From JADGNZ01 sp035995985 (lineage in GTDB: Bacteria; Acidobacteriota; Thermoanaerobaculia; Gp7-AA8): a stretch of DNA of 32,430 nt. The stretch covers positions 1 to 32,430 of the forward strand of contig DASYJY010000181.1 in assembly GCA_035995985.1 (NCBI GenBank), read 5' to 3'. Every line of letters starts with the position of its first letter. The stretch's first letter is position 1. The translations under genes and the position numbers were made by a program. Of this stretch, positions 24,499 through 31,867 are shown piece after piece. The notes under the pieces were generated by a model. It saw only the letters and a list, made by a program, of their open reading frames with translations. It was not told where the DNA came from and searched no databases.

Positions 24499-25709
24499 TC
24501 GGCAACGTCGTCGGCAACTACCGCATCGAGCGCGAGCTCGGCGAAGGCGGCATGAGCCACGTCTACGTCGGTCGCACCATGTCGCGCACCGACATCCTTC
24601 CGGCCGGCTACGAGGTCGTCCTCAAAGTCATGAGCGAGGAGCTGGCTGGCGAAGTCACGGCCCGCAAGCGCTTCGTCAAGGAAGCGCACATCCTCGAAAA
24701 GCTGCGCCACCGCTACATCACCCGCTTCTACGAATTCATCAACAACGCCGATCACGCCGTGCTGGTGATGGAGCTCGTCGAAGGGACGCCGATCGACGTT
24801 CTGCTCACCGAGCGCGGCGCGCTGCCGATCGCCGACGCCATCACCACCGCGCAATGCCTGCTCGAAGCGCTCGTCTACGCGCACGGCAAAGGCATCGTCC
24901 ATCGCGACATTAAGCCGGCCAATCTGATCCGCGAAGGCGCCGGCGCCAGCATCGTCAAAGTGACCGACTTCGGCATCGCCAAGATCAAGGAAGGCGGAAC
25001 CGGCAGCGGCCAGACCGTGCTCACGAAGTCCGGTTTCCTTCTCGGTACGCCGCACTACATGTCGCCCGAGCAGATCCGCGAGCCGAAAGATGCCGGCGCG
25101 AAGAGCGACGTCTACTCCTCCGGCGTCGTGCTCTACGAGATGCTCACCGGCGCGCTGCCCTTCAACAGCCGCTCGCTGCCGAAGCTGATCGATGCGATTT
25201 ATCGCGGCGAGAAGCAGCCGCCGCGGGCGTTTCGTCCCGAGGTCGATGCCGAGCTCGAAGCGATCGTGCTGCGCGCCATGCATCCGCGCATGGAGCAGCG
25301 CTACGAATCAGCGCGGCAGTTCTTCGAAGCGCTCGAGGAGTACAACCTGCGTCCCGGCTACACGCCGACGATGCGTCCGATTCCGGCTGCGACGCCTCCG
25401 CCGGGTGCGCCGCCGCAGTGGCAACTCGTGCATGTGAAAGCCGAGGCGAATGAAAAACACGCGCTGAGCGGCGACAGCATCATGGTCGGCCGCGACCGCA
25501 CCTGCTCGGTCATCCTCGCGCATCCGGCCGTCTCGCGCCGCCACGCCCGCATCACCATGGCCGGCACCTCGCTCACGCTCGAAGATCTAAAGTCCGCCAA
25601 CGGAACGTATGTCAACAACACGCGCATCGACAAAGCGGTATTGAAGCCGGGAGACGTCGTGCGCTTCGGCGCCGATCCGGCGTGCAGTTATGTATTGAGA
25701 GACCATTGA
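24495..25709 (+). CDS. Ser/Thr protein kinase with C-terminal FHA domain
   Basis: The 404-residue protein has a Hanks-type kinase domain at about 8-275. It has a glycine loop GEGGMSHVYVG, lysine K44 (VVLKVM), catalytic loop HRDIKPAN with D138 and K140, DFG with D158, and the APE-like SPEQ. A Pro-rich linker leads to an FHA domain at about 315-400 (IMVGRDRTCS, VSRRHARI, SANGTYVNN). There is no membrane segment, so it acts in the cytoplasm. The kinase-FHA fusion suggests that it is drawn to its own or a partner's phospho-Thr. The start overlaps the preceding FHA gene. Downstream, about 118 bases with a G-rich/C-rich inverted repeat separate it from the second kinase. Catalytic residues are complete. 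Confidence 0.94.
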   Translation: MIGNVVGNYRIERELGEGGMSHVYVGRTMSRTDILPAGYEVVLKVMSEELAGEVTARKRFVKEAHILEKLRHRYITRFYEFINNADHAVLVMELVEGTPIDVLLTERGALPIADAITTAQCLLEALVYAHGKGIVHRDIKPANLIREGAGASIVKVTDFGIAKIKEGGTGSGQTVLTKSGFLLGTPHYMSPEQIREPKDAGAKSDVYSSGVVLYEMLTGALPFNSRSLPKLIDAIYRGEKQPPRAFRPEVDAELEAIVLRAMHPRMEQRYESARQFFEALEEYNLRPGYTPTMRPIPAATPPPGAPPQWQLVHVKAEANEKHALSGDSIMVGRDRTCSVILAHPAVSRRHARITMAGTSLTLEDLKSANGTYVNNTRIDKAVLKPGDVVRFGADPACSYVLRDH

Positions 25710-25715
25710 ATTCCA

Positions 25716-25816
25716 GGGGGTGGGGAGTAGGGTGTGGGGAGTGGGGGAACACAACGCTCGTTGCTCCGGCACAGGCGCTTGCTCCCACTCCCCACACCCC
25801 ACCCCCTACTCCCCAC
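25716..25816. repeat. G-rich / C-rich long inverted repeat between the two kinase genes
   Basis: The left arm (25716-25747) consists of G-runs spaced by T, A and TGT; the right arm (about 25784-25816) is its complement apart from a 7-base insertion. Arms of about 26 and 33 bases pair across a spacer of about 36 bases, which holds a small CAACG-CT-CGTTG hairpin. The left arm has five or more G-runs of three or more, so a G-quadruplex on the plus strand is also possible. It ends just before the GGAG ribosome site of the downstream kinase, so it could act as an attenuator; there is no T-run. Confidence 0.8.
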
Positions 25817-25827
25817 TCGGAGCACAC

Positions 25828-27669
25828 ATGACCCAGATCAACTGCCTCCGCTGCAAACAGCCGATCGACATGAGCCTCGAACAGTGCCCCGCATGCGGCG
25901 AGCGGGTCACGGTGTTCCAGCGTACCTATTCGTCGAAACTCCTCGATGGCAAGTATCAGATCCTCGACCGCCTCGGCATCGGCGGTATGGGCGAAATCTT
26001 CAAAGTCCGCCACATCCATCTCAACGAACTTCGCGTCATCAAGATCATGCGGCCGAACGTCGCCGCCGACGATCAGGGCATGCAGCGCTTCCTCCAGGAG
26101 GCGCGTACGTCGACGATGATCAAGCACAAGAACCTGGCGATGCTCTACGACTTCGCCCAGCTCGACGACGGCTCGTACTACATGGTCTGGGAGTTCATCG
26201 ACGGCACCAACATTCAGAAGTGGATCGCGCAGAACGGCGCTATGCCGTCGCGCCTGGCCATCGAGATTTCAATCCAGGCGCTGAGCGGACTCGATCATCT
26301 CCACTCCATGGGCCTCATTCACCGCGACATCTCGCCCGAGAACATCATGCTGTCGCAGGACCACCACGGAAAGCTGCTGGTCAAGGTCATCGACTTCGGC
26401 ATCGCCAAGCAGCTCGCGGAAGGGGAAGGCAGCCAGGGCCTCACGCAGACCGGCATGTTTCTGGGGAAGCTGAAGTATGCCTCGCCCGAGCAGGCCGGGT
26501 TCCTCAAAGAGGGCGAGCACCTCGATCCGCGCTCCGACCTCTACTCGTTTGGCATCGTCATGTACGAGATGCTGGCCGGCCGCGCGCCGTTCCAGGCCAC
26601 CAACCCGCACGGCTACATCCTCAAACACGTCACCGAGAAGCCGCTGCCGATTCACGATCTCAATCCGGCCGTGAAGGTCCTGCCGCAGGTCGAGTCGGTG
26701 ATCATGAAGTCGCTCGAGAAGAACCGCGACAACCGCTACGCGACTGCGGCCGATTTCGAGCACGCACTCGAAGCGATCCGCAACACCGTTCCGCCCGACC
26801 AGAAGTACGGACTCGGCGAGCGGATGATCACCCTCTCCGGCGCGCAGACGCTGGCCGAGCTGCCGAAGTTCACGGCCTCCGGTCCCAACGCAACGTACAG
26901 CGGCGGACAACAGGCCACGCAGCAGACGATGACCGGCCAACCGACGCAGGCCGAGACGTCGATGCCTTCAATGCCGCCGCCGCGCACCGGCCCGACCGGC
27001 ACGAAGATCGGCAGCGATGAAGCGACGGTGATGGAACGCAACCTAGGGCCGACGGGAACGATGCCCGGCCCGCAATCGACTCGCGCCGGCAGCGACGAGG
27101 CGACGGTCATGGAACGCCTTGCCTCTACTGCCGCACCGACCGCGGCCGAGCAGAAGTGGAGCGGCCCCGGTGCCGCCGAAGCGACGATGATTGAGCGCCA
27201 GGTCTCGCCATCATCGTTCGCGCCGAAGAAGAGCAACACCGGAATGATCATCGGCATCGCCGCGGCACTGGTCATCGTCCTCGGCGGCGGCTACTTCTTC
27301 TGGAAGAGCAAGCAGCCAGTGACGACGATCGCACCGACCAGCACGGCCGTCGTGACCACAACCGCGCCACCATCGACCGCGCCAATCCCGGCCGGCAAGG
27401 GCATGCTGCTGCTGTCCGCATCACCCTGGGGAGAGATCGACAAGATCGTCGACGACAAAGGGAAGCCGATCGACATTACCGACGACGATAAGTCGACGCC
27501 GACGAGCATCAAACTCGACCCGGGCAATTACACGGTGACGATGTCCGACACGAAGGGGAAGTCGCAGACGATGAGCGTGACCGTCGAAGCGGGAAAGCCT
27601 GTGAAGAGACGGTTCGATTTCGACCCGGTCAATTTCGACGAGCTTCAAAAGGAAGTCGTGAAACCATGA
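25828..27669 (+). CDS. Zinc-ribbon Ser/Thr kinase with TM helix and PEGA-like domain
   Basis: The 613-residue protein starts at ATG 25828, after GGAG. An N-terminal zinc ribbon has C6-x2-C9 and C20-x2-C23. The Hanks kinase domain (about 40-315) has GIGGMGEIF, K72 (VIKIM), HRDISPEN with H165 and D167, and DFG with D189. The catalytic-loop Lys is Ser169 here, a variant seen in other bacterial kinases that does not by itself mean inactivity. A Thr/Pro-rich juxtamembrane region contains GSDEATVMER twice and a related AEATMIER. A TM helix follows at about 472-492 (GMIIGIAAALVIVLGGGYFFW), then a Thr-rich stalk and a PEGA-like beta domain at 525-600 outside the membrane. It is the transmembrane member of the operon and could sense the envelope. 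Its stop overlaps the TPR gene by 4 bases. Confidence 0.93.
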   Translation: MTQINCLRCKQPIDMSLEQCPACGERVTVFQRTYSSKLLDGKYQILDRLGIGGMGEIFKVRHIHLNELRVIKIMRPNVAADDQGMQRFLQEARTSTMIKHKNLAMLYDFAQLDDGSYYMVWEFIDGTNIQKWIAQNGAMPSRLAIEISIQALSGLDHLHSMGLIHRDISPENIMLSQDHHGKLLVKVIDFGIAKQLAEGEGSQGLTQTGMFLGKLKYASPEQAGFLKEGEHLDPRSDLYSFGIVMYEMLAGRAPFQATNPHGYILKHVTEKPLPIHDLNPAVKVLPQVESVIMKSLEKNRDNRYATAADFEHALEAIRNTVPPDQKYGLGERMITLSGAQTLAELPKFTASGPNATYSGGQQATQQTMTGQPTQAETSMPSMPPPRTGPTGTKIGSDEATVMERNLGPTGTMPGPQSTRAGSDEATVMERLASTAAPTAAEQKWSGPGAAEATMIERQVSPSSFAPKKSNTGMIIGIAAALVIVLGGGYFFWKSKQPVTTIAPTSTAVVTTTAPPSTAPIPAGKGMLLLSASPWGEIDKIVDDKGKPIDITDDDKSTPTSIKLDPGNYTVTMSDTKGKSQTMSVTVEAGKPVKRRFDFDPVNFDELQKEVVKP

Positions 27670-28718
27670 AATCCGCGCGCAGCGTCACGATCGGATTGGT
27701 ATTCCTCCTCGCCGCCACCGCGGCGTTTGCTTCGTGGTACGACGACTACGACGACGGATTGAAAGCGGCGCGCAATGGCCAGTGGTCTGCAGTCATCCAG
27801 AAGATGACCGCCGCCATCAACGGCAACGCGAAAGAGAACGACAAAGCCCGCACCTACGGCGCGATCTTCATCAACTATCACCCGTACTACTACCGCGGCG
27901 TCGCGTACCTCAACACCGGCAAATACGAACAGGCCATCAGCGATCTCGAAAAAGCCTCCGGCCCGGGCGAAGAAAATCTCGGCGCGATCGAGACGCTCAT
28001 GTCGCGCGCGAAAGGAAAACTCGCGCAAGCCAGCGCACCGCCTCCGCCCGAACCGCAGCCTCCCACGCCGCAACCGCGCATCGTGCCGGTACCTGTTCCC
28101 GTTCCGGTGCAGCCCGCCGCGCCCACGATCGATCCCGCACTCCGTCAGCGCGTGAACGCCGAAATCAATCAGGCCAAAACGCGTCTCGCCGCCGCGATGC
28201 AGCGCAAAGCCGGCAACACGCCGCAGTACGCGCAGGCAACGCAGTCACTCACGGACGCGCTGACGAGAAGCGGAAACGCGCGATCCAACGACGACCTGAA
28301 TGCCGCCATCGCCTCGGCCCAGAACGCCGCCACGATCGCCGATCTCGCGCCCGCCCCCGGCGCACCCGTTCCACCGCCGACGGCAATCCCAACGCGTCCG
28401 ACGCAAGCCACCTCGCTCGTTTTCGCCGACCCAACTCGCCGCGTTCGCGACGCTCTGGAAAGCTACTTCCGCGGCGAATTCGACGACGCCGCCAGCAAGT
28501 TCAAATCTCTATCCCGCGACATGCCGACGAACGGATACATCTGGGCCTTCCTCGGCGCCTCCCAATACTCCCAGTACGCCTTCGAAGCCGACGACAACTA
28601 CAAAGACCAGGCAATGGAGTCGTTCCACAAAGCCAAATCGCTCCGCAAATGGAACGGCGGGTTACCGTCCAAGTACTTCTCGCGGCGAATCCGGAAGGTG
28701 TTCGACAGCGCGAGTTAG
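27666..28718 (+). CDS. Secreted TPR-like protein
   Basis: The 350-residue protein has a signal peptide (ARSVTIGLVFLLAATAAFAS). Residues about 22-115 form TPR-like helices (YYRGVAYLNTGKYEQAISDL). A Pro/Val-rich linker at about 120-150 (RIVPVPVPVPVQP) is followed by a helical segment rich in Gln, Ala and Asn at about 160-225, a second Pro-rich linker, and a second TPR-like unit at about 255-340 (SYFRGEFDDAASKFK). It lies outside the inner membrane and has no enzyme motif. Its start codon overlaps the stop of the transmembrane kinase, so it is the last gene of the signalling operon and may bind the extracellular part of the kinase or the protease. That partnership is an inference from position. 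Confidence 0.85.
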   Translation: MKSARSVTIGLVFLLAATAAFASWYDDYDDGLKAARNGQWSAVIQKMTAAINGNAKENDKARTYGAIFINYHPYYYRGVAYLNTGKYEQAISDLEKASGPGEENLGAIETLMSRAKGKLAQASAPPPPEPQPPTPQPRIVPVPVPVPVQPAAPTIDPALRQRVNAEINQAKTRLAAAMQRKAGNTPQYAQATQSLTDALTRSGNARSNDDLNAAIASAQNAATIADLAPAPGAPVPPPTAIPTRPTQATSLVFADPTRRVRDALESYFRGEFDDAASKFKSLSRDMPTNGYIWAFLGASQYSQYAFEADDNYKDQAMESFHKAKSLRKWNGGLPSKYFSRRIRKVFDSAS

Positions 28719-28758
28719 TGAGATCGTCCGCCGCCGCCGACAACTCGGCAATGGATAC

Positions 28759-28777
28759 GGCCCGGCGGTGCCGGGCC
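28759..28777. repeat. GC palindrome at the end of the signalling operon
   Basis: A perfect 8-base stem, GGCCCGGC with GCCGGGCC, has a GGT loop and is flanked by TA on both sides. It sits between the convergent ends of the TPR gene and the histone-like gene. It lacks a T-run, so it is not a classical intrinsic terminator. It could be a REP-like palindrome or a Rho-independent pause/stability hairpin for both transcripts. Confidence 0.65.
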
Positions 28778-28794
28778 TACCCACGAGCGCGTTG

Positions 28795-29283
28795 CTACGA
28801 ATTGCTCTGACCGGACGAGCTCGAGCCGCCGTTGCCGCTGCTGCCCATCGCATTCGATGCGGCGCTGGCGATGTCGGAGGCCGTGTCCTTCACGGTGCTG
28901 ACCACTTTGCTGATCACGCTGCGGGCGCTGGAAATCGCGCCGCCTTTCTTCGAGCCGCCGCCGCGCTTCTTCGACGATGCTTTCTTCGCCGGAGCCTTGG
29001 CAGAAGCTTTCTTCGAAGCGGCTTTTTTCGCGGGAGCTTTTTTCGAAGCTTTCTTCGCAGGCGCCTTCTTCGAAGAGGCCGAAGCTTTCTTCGACGAAGC
29101 CTTCTTCGCCGGCGCTTTCTTCGCAGCCTTCTTGCTCGCGCCCTTCTTCGAGGCGGACTTCTTGGCTGACTTGTTCGATGCCGCCTTCTTCGACGACGAC
29201 TTCTTGGCGGGGGCTTTCTTCGCGGACTTCTTTGCCGGAGCTTTCGTTGCGGACTTCTTTGCAGACTTCTTCTTGGCAGCCAT
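28795..29283 (-). CDS. Histone H1-like Lys/Ala-rich DNA-binding protein
   Basis: The 162-residue protein starts at ATG 29283 with GGAGAA about 6 bases upstream. Residues 2-112 are almost only Lys, Ala, Ser and Pro in KK-centred repeats (SAKKSATKAPAKKSAKKAP). This pattern is typical of bacterial H1-like proteins (Hc1/AlgP-type tails) that coat DNA through charge. From about 113 the composition changes to an ISSARSVISKVVSTVKDTAS amphipathic helix, ending in a Gly/Ser-rich tail (SSGNGGSSSSGQ). It probably compacts or protects the nucleoid. The repeat makes the length prone to slippage. It is divergent from the penicillin-binding protein, with an inverted repeat between them. The opposite-strand open frame is a mirror of the repeat and not a gene. 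Confidence 0.88.
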   Translation of the reverse strand: MAAKKKSAKKSATKAPAKKSAKKAPAKKSSSKKAASNKSAKKSASKKGASKKAAKKAPAKKASSKKASASSKKAPAKKASKKAPAKKAASKKASAKAPAKKASSKKRGGGSKKGGAISSARSVISKVVSTVKDTASDIASAASNAMGSSGNGGSSSSGQSNS

Positions 29284-29339
29284 GGATTCTTCTCCTATTC
29301 AAAACTGAGTCGGTGGGGAGCCGTACGTTCGAAAGAAAA

Positions 29340-29376
29340 AAATTTGTGCTGCGTGGCAACCGCGTTGCACGAATTT
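29340..29376. repeat. Imperfect 17-base inverted repeat between divergent genes
   Basis: Left arm 29340-29356 (begins AAATTTGTGC) and right arm 29360-29376 (ends GCACGAATTT) match at 13 of 17 positions, with two of the mismatches becoming G-U pairs in RNA, around a 3-base loop. It lies about 15 bases before the penicillin-binding protein start and 57 bases before the histone-like start. It could be a dimeric repressor site for both genes or a leader hairpin. There is no direct evidence for either. Confidence 0.5.
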
Positions 29377-29390
29377 CAATGTAGACGAAG

Positions 29391-31553
29391 ATGTCGCGAT
29401 TGTCACGCATGCAACGGCTTCCGCGATGGCTTGCTGCCATCGTCATCATCATCTTCGTCATCGGCGAAGCGTTTTGCATCTACATCTTCATCCTCAATCG
29501 GCGGCTCACGCGCGAGCTCGTGAACCATTCCTGGAGCCAACCGACGATCATCGTCTCGGACGCGCACAGCAATCCGATGCGCGTGGCGACGCTCTACGGC
29601 GTCGACTGGCGGATCACGCCGCCGGTAACGCTGCAATCGATTCCGGCGCACGTGTCGAACGCGTTTCTCGCTGCCGAGGATGTTCGTTTTCATCATCACG
29701 TCGGAATCGATCCGATCGGAATGGGCCGCGCTCTCTTCACGAATCTGCGCGCGCACGGCATCGCCGCGGGCGGATCGACGATCGACCAGCAGATCATCAA
29801 GACGCGTTTCCTCTCGCAGGAACGGACCTGGCGCCGCAAGATCACCGAGATTTTTCTGGCGATGCTGCTCGACGCGCGGATGCCGAAGAACGAAATCCTT
29901 GAGGTCTATCTCAACGACGTCTACCTCGGGCACAACGCCGGCAAGCCGGTGCTCGGCATCGACGAAGCGGCGCGTCTTTACTTCAACAAGCGTCCGTCAG
30001 AATTGCGCGTCGACGAAGCGGCCGTGCTCGCGGGCATGATCCGCGCGCCGAATCGCGACACGCCCGAGAAACGGCCCGACATCGCCCGCGCGCGCCGCGA
30101 CGCCATCCTCGGCGTGATGCACGATCACGACTGGATCACCGACGCGGAGTTCGCCGCGGCCAAGAATCGCGACGTCGAATTCACCGGCGGGACGATCCCG
30201 CAGGCGCCGTATCCGTTTTATCTGCGCGCTCTTCGCGCGGAGATCGTGAAGGAGATCGGCGTCCGTCCCGTCATCGAAGGCGGGCTCACGATCGTTTGCG
30301 AAATGGATCCCGACGCGCAGCGCAACGCGGAACGCGTGGCCGCGCGCGCGCCGGCGCAACTCGAAGCGACGCATGCATGGCTCCGCGCGCAGGCGCGCAG
30401 CGAGCCGCTGGAGGTGGCGCTGCTCTCCGTCGATCCGCGCAGCGGCGGCATTCGCGCACTGGTCGGCGGCAGCGACTACAACGTGTCGCCCTTCGACCGC
30501 ACCTCGGCCATGCGCCGTCAGCCGGGATCGGCGTTCAAGACCTTCGCGTATCTCGCCGCGATCGCATCGAAGAAAGCGACCACGTCGACGCTGCTGCTCG
30601 ACGCGCCGGTCAGCGTCGAAGTCAACGGCAACGAAACGTGGCAGCCGCACAACTACGATGATCGCTACCGCGGCCGCGTCACCGTGCGCGAGGCGTTCGA
30701 GCACTCGTTGAACGTGCCGACGGTGCGGTTGTCCGAAGACATCGGTGTCGTGAAAGTGGTGAACGTCGCCGAGAAGTTCGGATTCGACGAACACTTCGCG
30801 CGCATCCCTGCGCTGCCGCTCGGCGTCACCGAGGTTTCGATGCGCGAGCTCACTGCGGCGTACACGCCCTTCCCGAACCTCGGCATACGCGTCGAACCGT
30901 TCCTCCTGCGCGAAGTTCGCGACGGCGGCGGCAAAACGCTCTACGCGCACGAGCTCGAACAGAAACGCGTGGCGGACGCCGACACGACCTACGTCATGCA
31001 CACGCTGTTGCGCGGCGTCGTCCAACGCGGCACGGCCGCGCGCCTGAAGCGCTACGGCCTCGGCTACGTCGCCGGCAAGACCGGCACGACCAGCGATTAC
31101 CGCGACGCCTGGTTCGTCGGCTACACCAAGGACATGGTCACCAGCGTCTGGGTCGGCTTCGATCACGGCGCGCCGCTGCGGCTTTCATCGGGCGAAGCAG
31201 CCATCCCGATCTGGGGCAACTACATGAGCGCCATTCCGCACGATCGCGGCGAGCCGCGTCCGCCGAAAGGCGTGACCTTCCGCAACATCGATCCCGAAAC
31301 CGGCATGCTCTGGCAGGACGGCTGCCCCGGACCGATCCGCGAAGTCTTCCTCGACGGCACCGCGCCGACGCACAAATGCCCGGCCGGCTTCTTCGGCAAC
31401 ATCGTCCGCCACGTCTTCTTCGACCGCGACAACTTCGACGAGCCCGCGGCGATCACCTTCGAACAGTTCCGCAAATGGGCGAACGACGTCGACCGCAGCC
31501 GGCAGGAGGTGGAGGGCGTGATCGGCAGGTTGAAGCGCGTGTTCGGAAGGTGA
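29391..31553 (+). CDS. Class A penicillin-binding protein (bifunctional transglycosylase/transpeptidase)
   Basis: The 720-residue protein starts at ATG 29391 (ATG 29409 is an alternative). One N-terminal membrane helix at about 15-35 (LAAIVIIIFVIGEAFCIYIF) anchors it. The GT51 transglycosylase domain follows: catalytic-type E96 in AAEDVRFHHHVGIDP, GGSTIDQQ, and KITEIFLAMLLDARMPKNEI. The transpeptidase domain has S380-x-x-K383 (PGSAFKTF), S439-x-N441 (HSLNVP) and K563-T-G (AGKTGTT). It polymerises glycan strands and cross-links peptides in the periplasm. After about residue 620 is a short extension with two cysteines (DGCPGP, HKCPAG). It is slightly shorter than typical PBP1a because the OB-like insert is small. 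It is transcribed alone and divergently from the histone-like gene. Confidence 0.94.
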   Translation: MSRLSRMQRLPRWLAAIVIIIFVIGEAFCIYIFILNRRLTRELVNHSWSQPTIIVSDAHSNPMRVATLYGVDWRITPPVTLQSIPAHVSNAFLAAEDVRFHHHVGIDPIGMGRALFTNLRAHGIAAGGSTIDQQIIKTRFLSQERTWRRKITEIFLAMLLDARMPKNEILEVYLNDVYLGHNAGKPVLGIDEAARLYFNKRPSELRVDEAAVLAGMIRAPNRDTPEKRPDIARARRDAILGVMHDHDWITDAEFAAAKNRDVEFTGGTIPQAPYPFYLRALRAEIVKEIGVRPVIEGGLTIVCEMDPDAQRNAERVAARAPAQLEATHAWLRAQARSEPLEVALLSVDPRSGGIRALVGGSDYNVSPFDRTSAMRRQPGSAFKTFAYLAAIASKKATTSTLLLDAPVSVEVNGNETWQPHNYDDRYRGRVTVREAFEHSLNVPTVRLSEDIGVVKVVNVAEKFGFDEHFARIPALPLGVTEVSMRELTAAYTPFPNLGIRVEPFLLREVRDGGGKTLYAHELEQKRVADADTTYVMHTLLRGVVQRGTAARLKRYGLGYVAGKTGTTSDYRDAWFVGYTKDMVTSVWVGFDHGAPLRLSSGEAAIPIWGNYMSAIPHDRGEPRPPKGVTFRNIDPETGMLWQDGCPGPIREVFLDGTAPTHKCPAGFFGNIVRHVFFDRDNFDEPAAITFEQFRKWANDVDRSRQEVEGVIGRLKRVFGR

Positions 31554-31561
31554 TCGCCCAA

Positions 31562-31700
31562 CGGAACGCTGGCGTCCCGCCGGCTGGCTCGCAGGCGTCC
31601 CGCGCCTGCGTCCTGCCTAGTCTTGCGCGCTGTAATTTGCATCCACGTACACGTGGCGGCGAGACGCCGCCACGCCAGCCGGCGGGACGCCAGCGTTCCG
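31562..31700. repeat. Palindromic element with outer 27-base stem and two inner hairpins
   Basis: Bases 31562-31588 and 31674-31700 are perfect 27-base inverted complements. Inside lie two further perfect hairpins: CGCAGGCG/CGCCTGCG (31590-31597 with 31603-31610, loop TCCCG) and GTGGCGGCG/CGCCGCCAC (31653-31661 with 31665-31673, loop AGA). The folded form is a four-way junction with a small CCACGT/ACGTGG palindrome at 31643-31656 competing with hairpin 2. It looks like a short dispersed REP/MITE-like element and lies between the penicillin-binding protein gene and the riboswitch promoter. There is no transposase. Confidence 0.88.
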
Positions 31701-31715
31701 GCGCGCCGCGCGAGT

Positions 31716-31744
31716 TTGACAAATAACCCCGCACGCCCTACATT
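31716..31744 (+). promoter_or_regulatory. Sigma-70-type promoter of the homocysteine methyltransferase gene
   Basis: A perfect -35 TTGACA at 31716-31721 is followed by a 17-base spacer and TACATT at 31739-31744 (4 of 6 to TATAAT). Transcription would begin near 31751, just at the 5' end of the aptamer-like structure, which supports both calls. Confidence 0.75.
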
Positions 31745-31753
31745 CGCCGCTCG

Positions 31754-31806
31754 CTGGATTGATTTGGGGTCGCTTGCAACCAGGGTAAAAAAAGCTAAAT
31801 AGCCGG
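31754..31806 (+). promoter_or_regulatory. SAM-II/SAM-V-like riboswitch aptamer
   Basis: The order and sequence of conserved parts match the SAM-II class. First a stem CTGG (31754-31757) pairs with CCAG (31780-31783). Its loop begins TTGATTT and ends TTGCAA, as in SAM-II where TGATTT...TTGCAA fills the same positions. A purine-rich linker then reads GGTAAAAAAAGCTAAATAG, containing the conserved AAAGCTAAA block. The pseudoknot pairing is less clear: loop GGT/GG against GCC at 31802-31804 gives only about 3 pairs. The element starts at the predicted transcription start and precedes a methionine-synthesis gene, the expected target. SAM binding should lower expression. A competing pairing of CTTGC (31773-31777) with GCAAG (31806-31810) is possible. 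SAM-II is known mainly from Alphaproteobacteria. Confidence 0.7.
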
Positions 31807-31832
31807 CAAGTTCGAATTCGTTTTTCGATTTG

Positions 31833-31867
31833 GCCCCACGTCGATCGCGGCGTGGGGCTTTTTATTT
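31833..31867 (+). terminator. Intrinsic terminator directly before the start codon
   Basis: A perfect 8-base stem, GCCCCACG (31833-31840) with CGTGGGGC (31851-31858), has a 10-base loop and is followed by TTTTTATTT up to 31867; the ATG begins at 31868. The only purine-rich run that could serve as a ribosome site (GGGG) is inside the 3' arm, so the hairpin could block both transcription and translation. It forms the likely expression platform of the upstream riboswitch. Confidence 0.85.

Noticed and set aside
28759..28777. Intrinsic terminator
   Set aside because: Strong stem but no following T-run on either strand.
28832..29308. Plus-strand 158-codon frame rich in Phe, Ala and Glu (FFAGAFFEAFF pattern)
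   Set aside because: It is the reverse complement of the Lys/Ala repeat; the minus strand has the ribosome site and the H1-like sequence.
31376..31726. Open frame running through the palindromic element
   Set aside because: It is out of frame with the penicillin-binding protein and then reads the inverted repeat; no domain or start.
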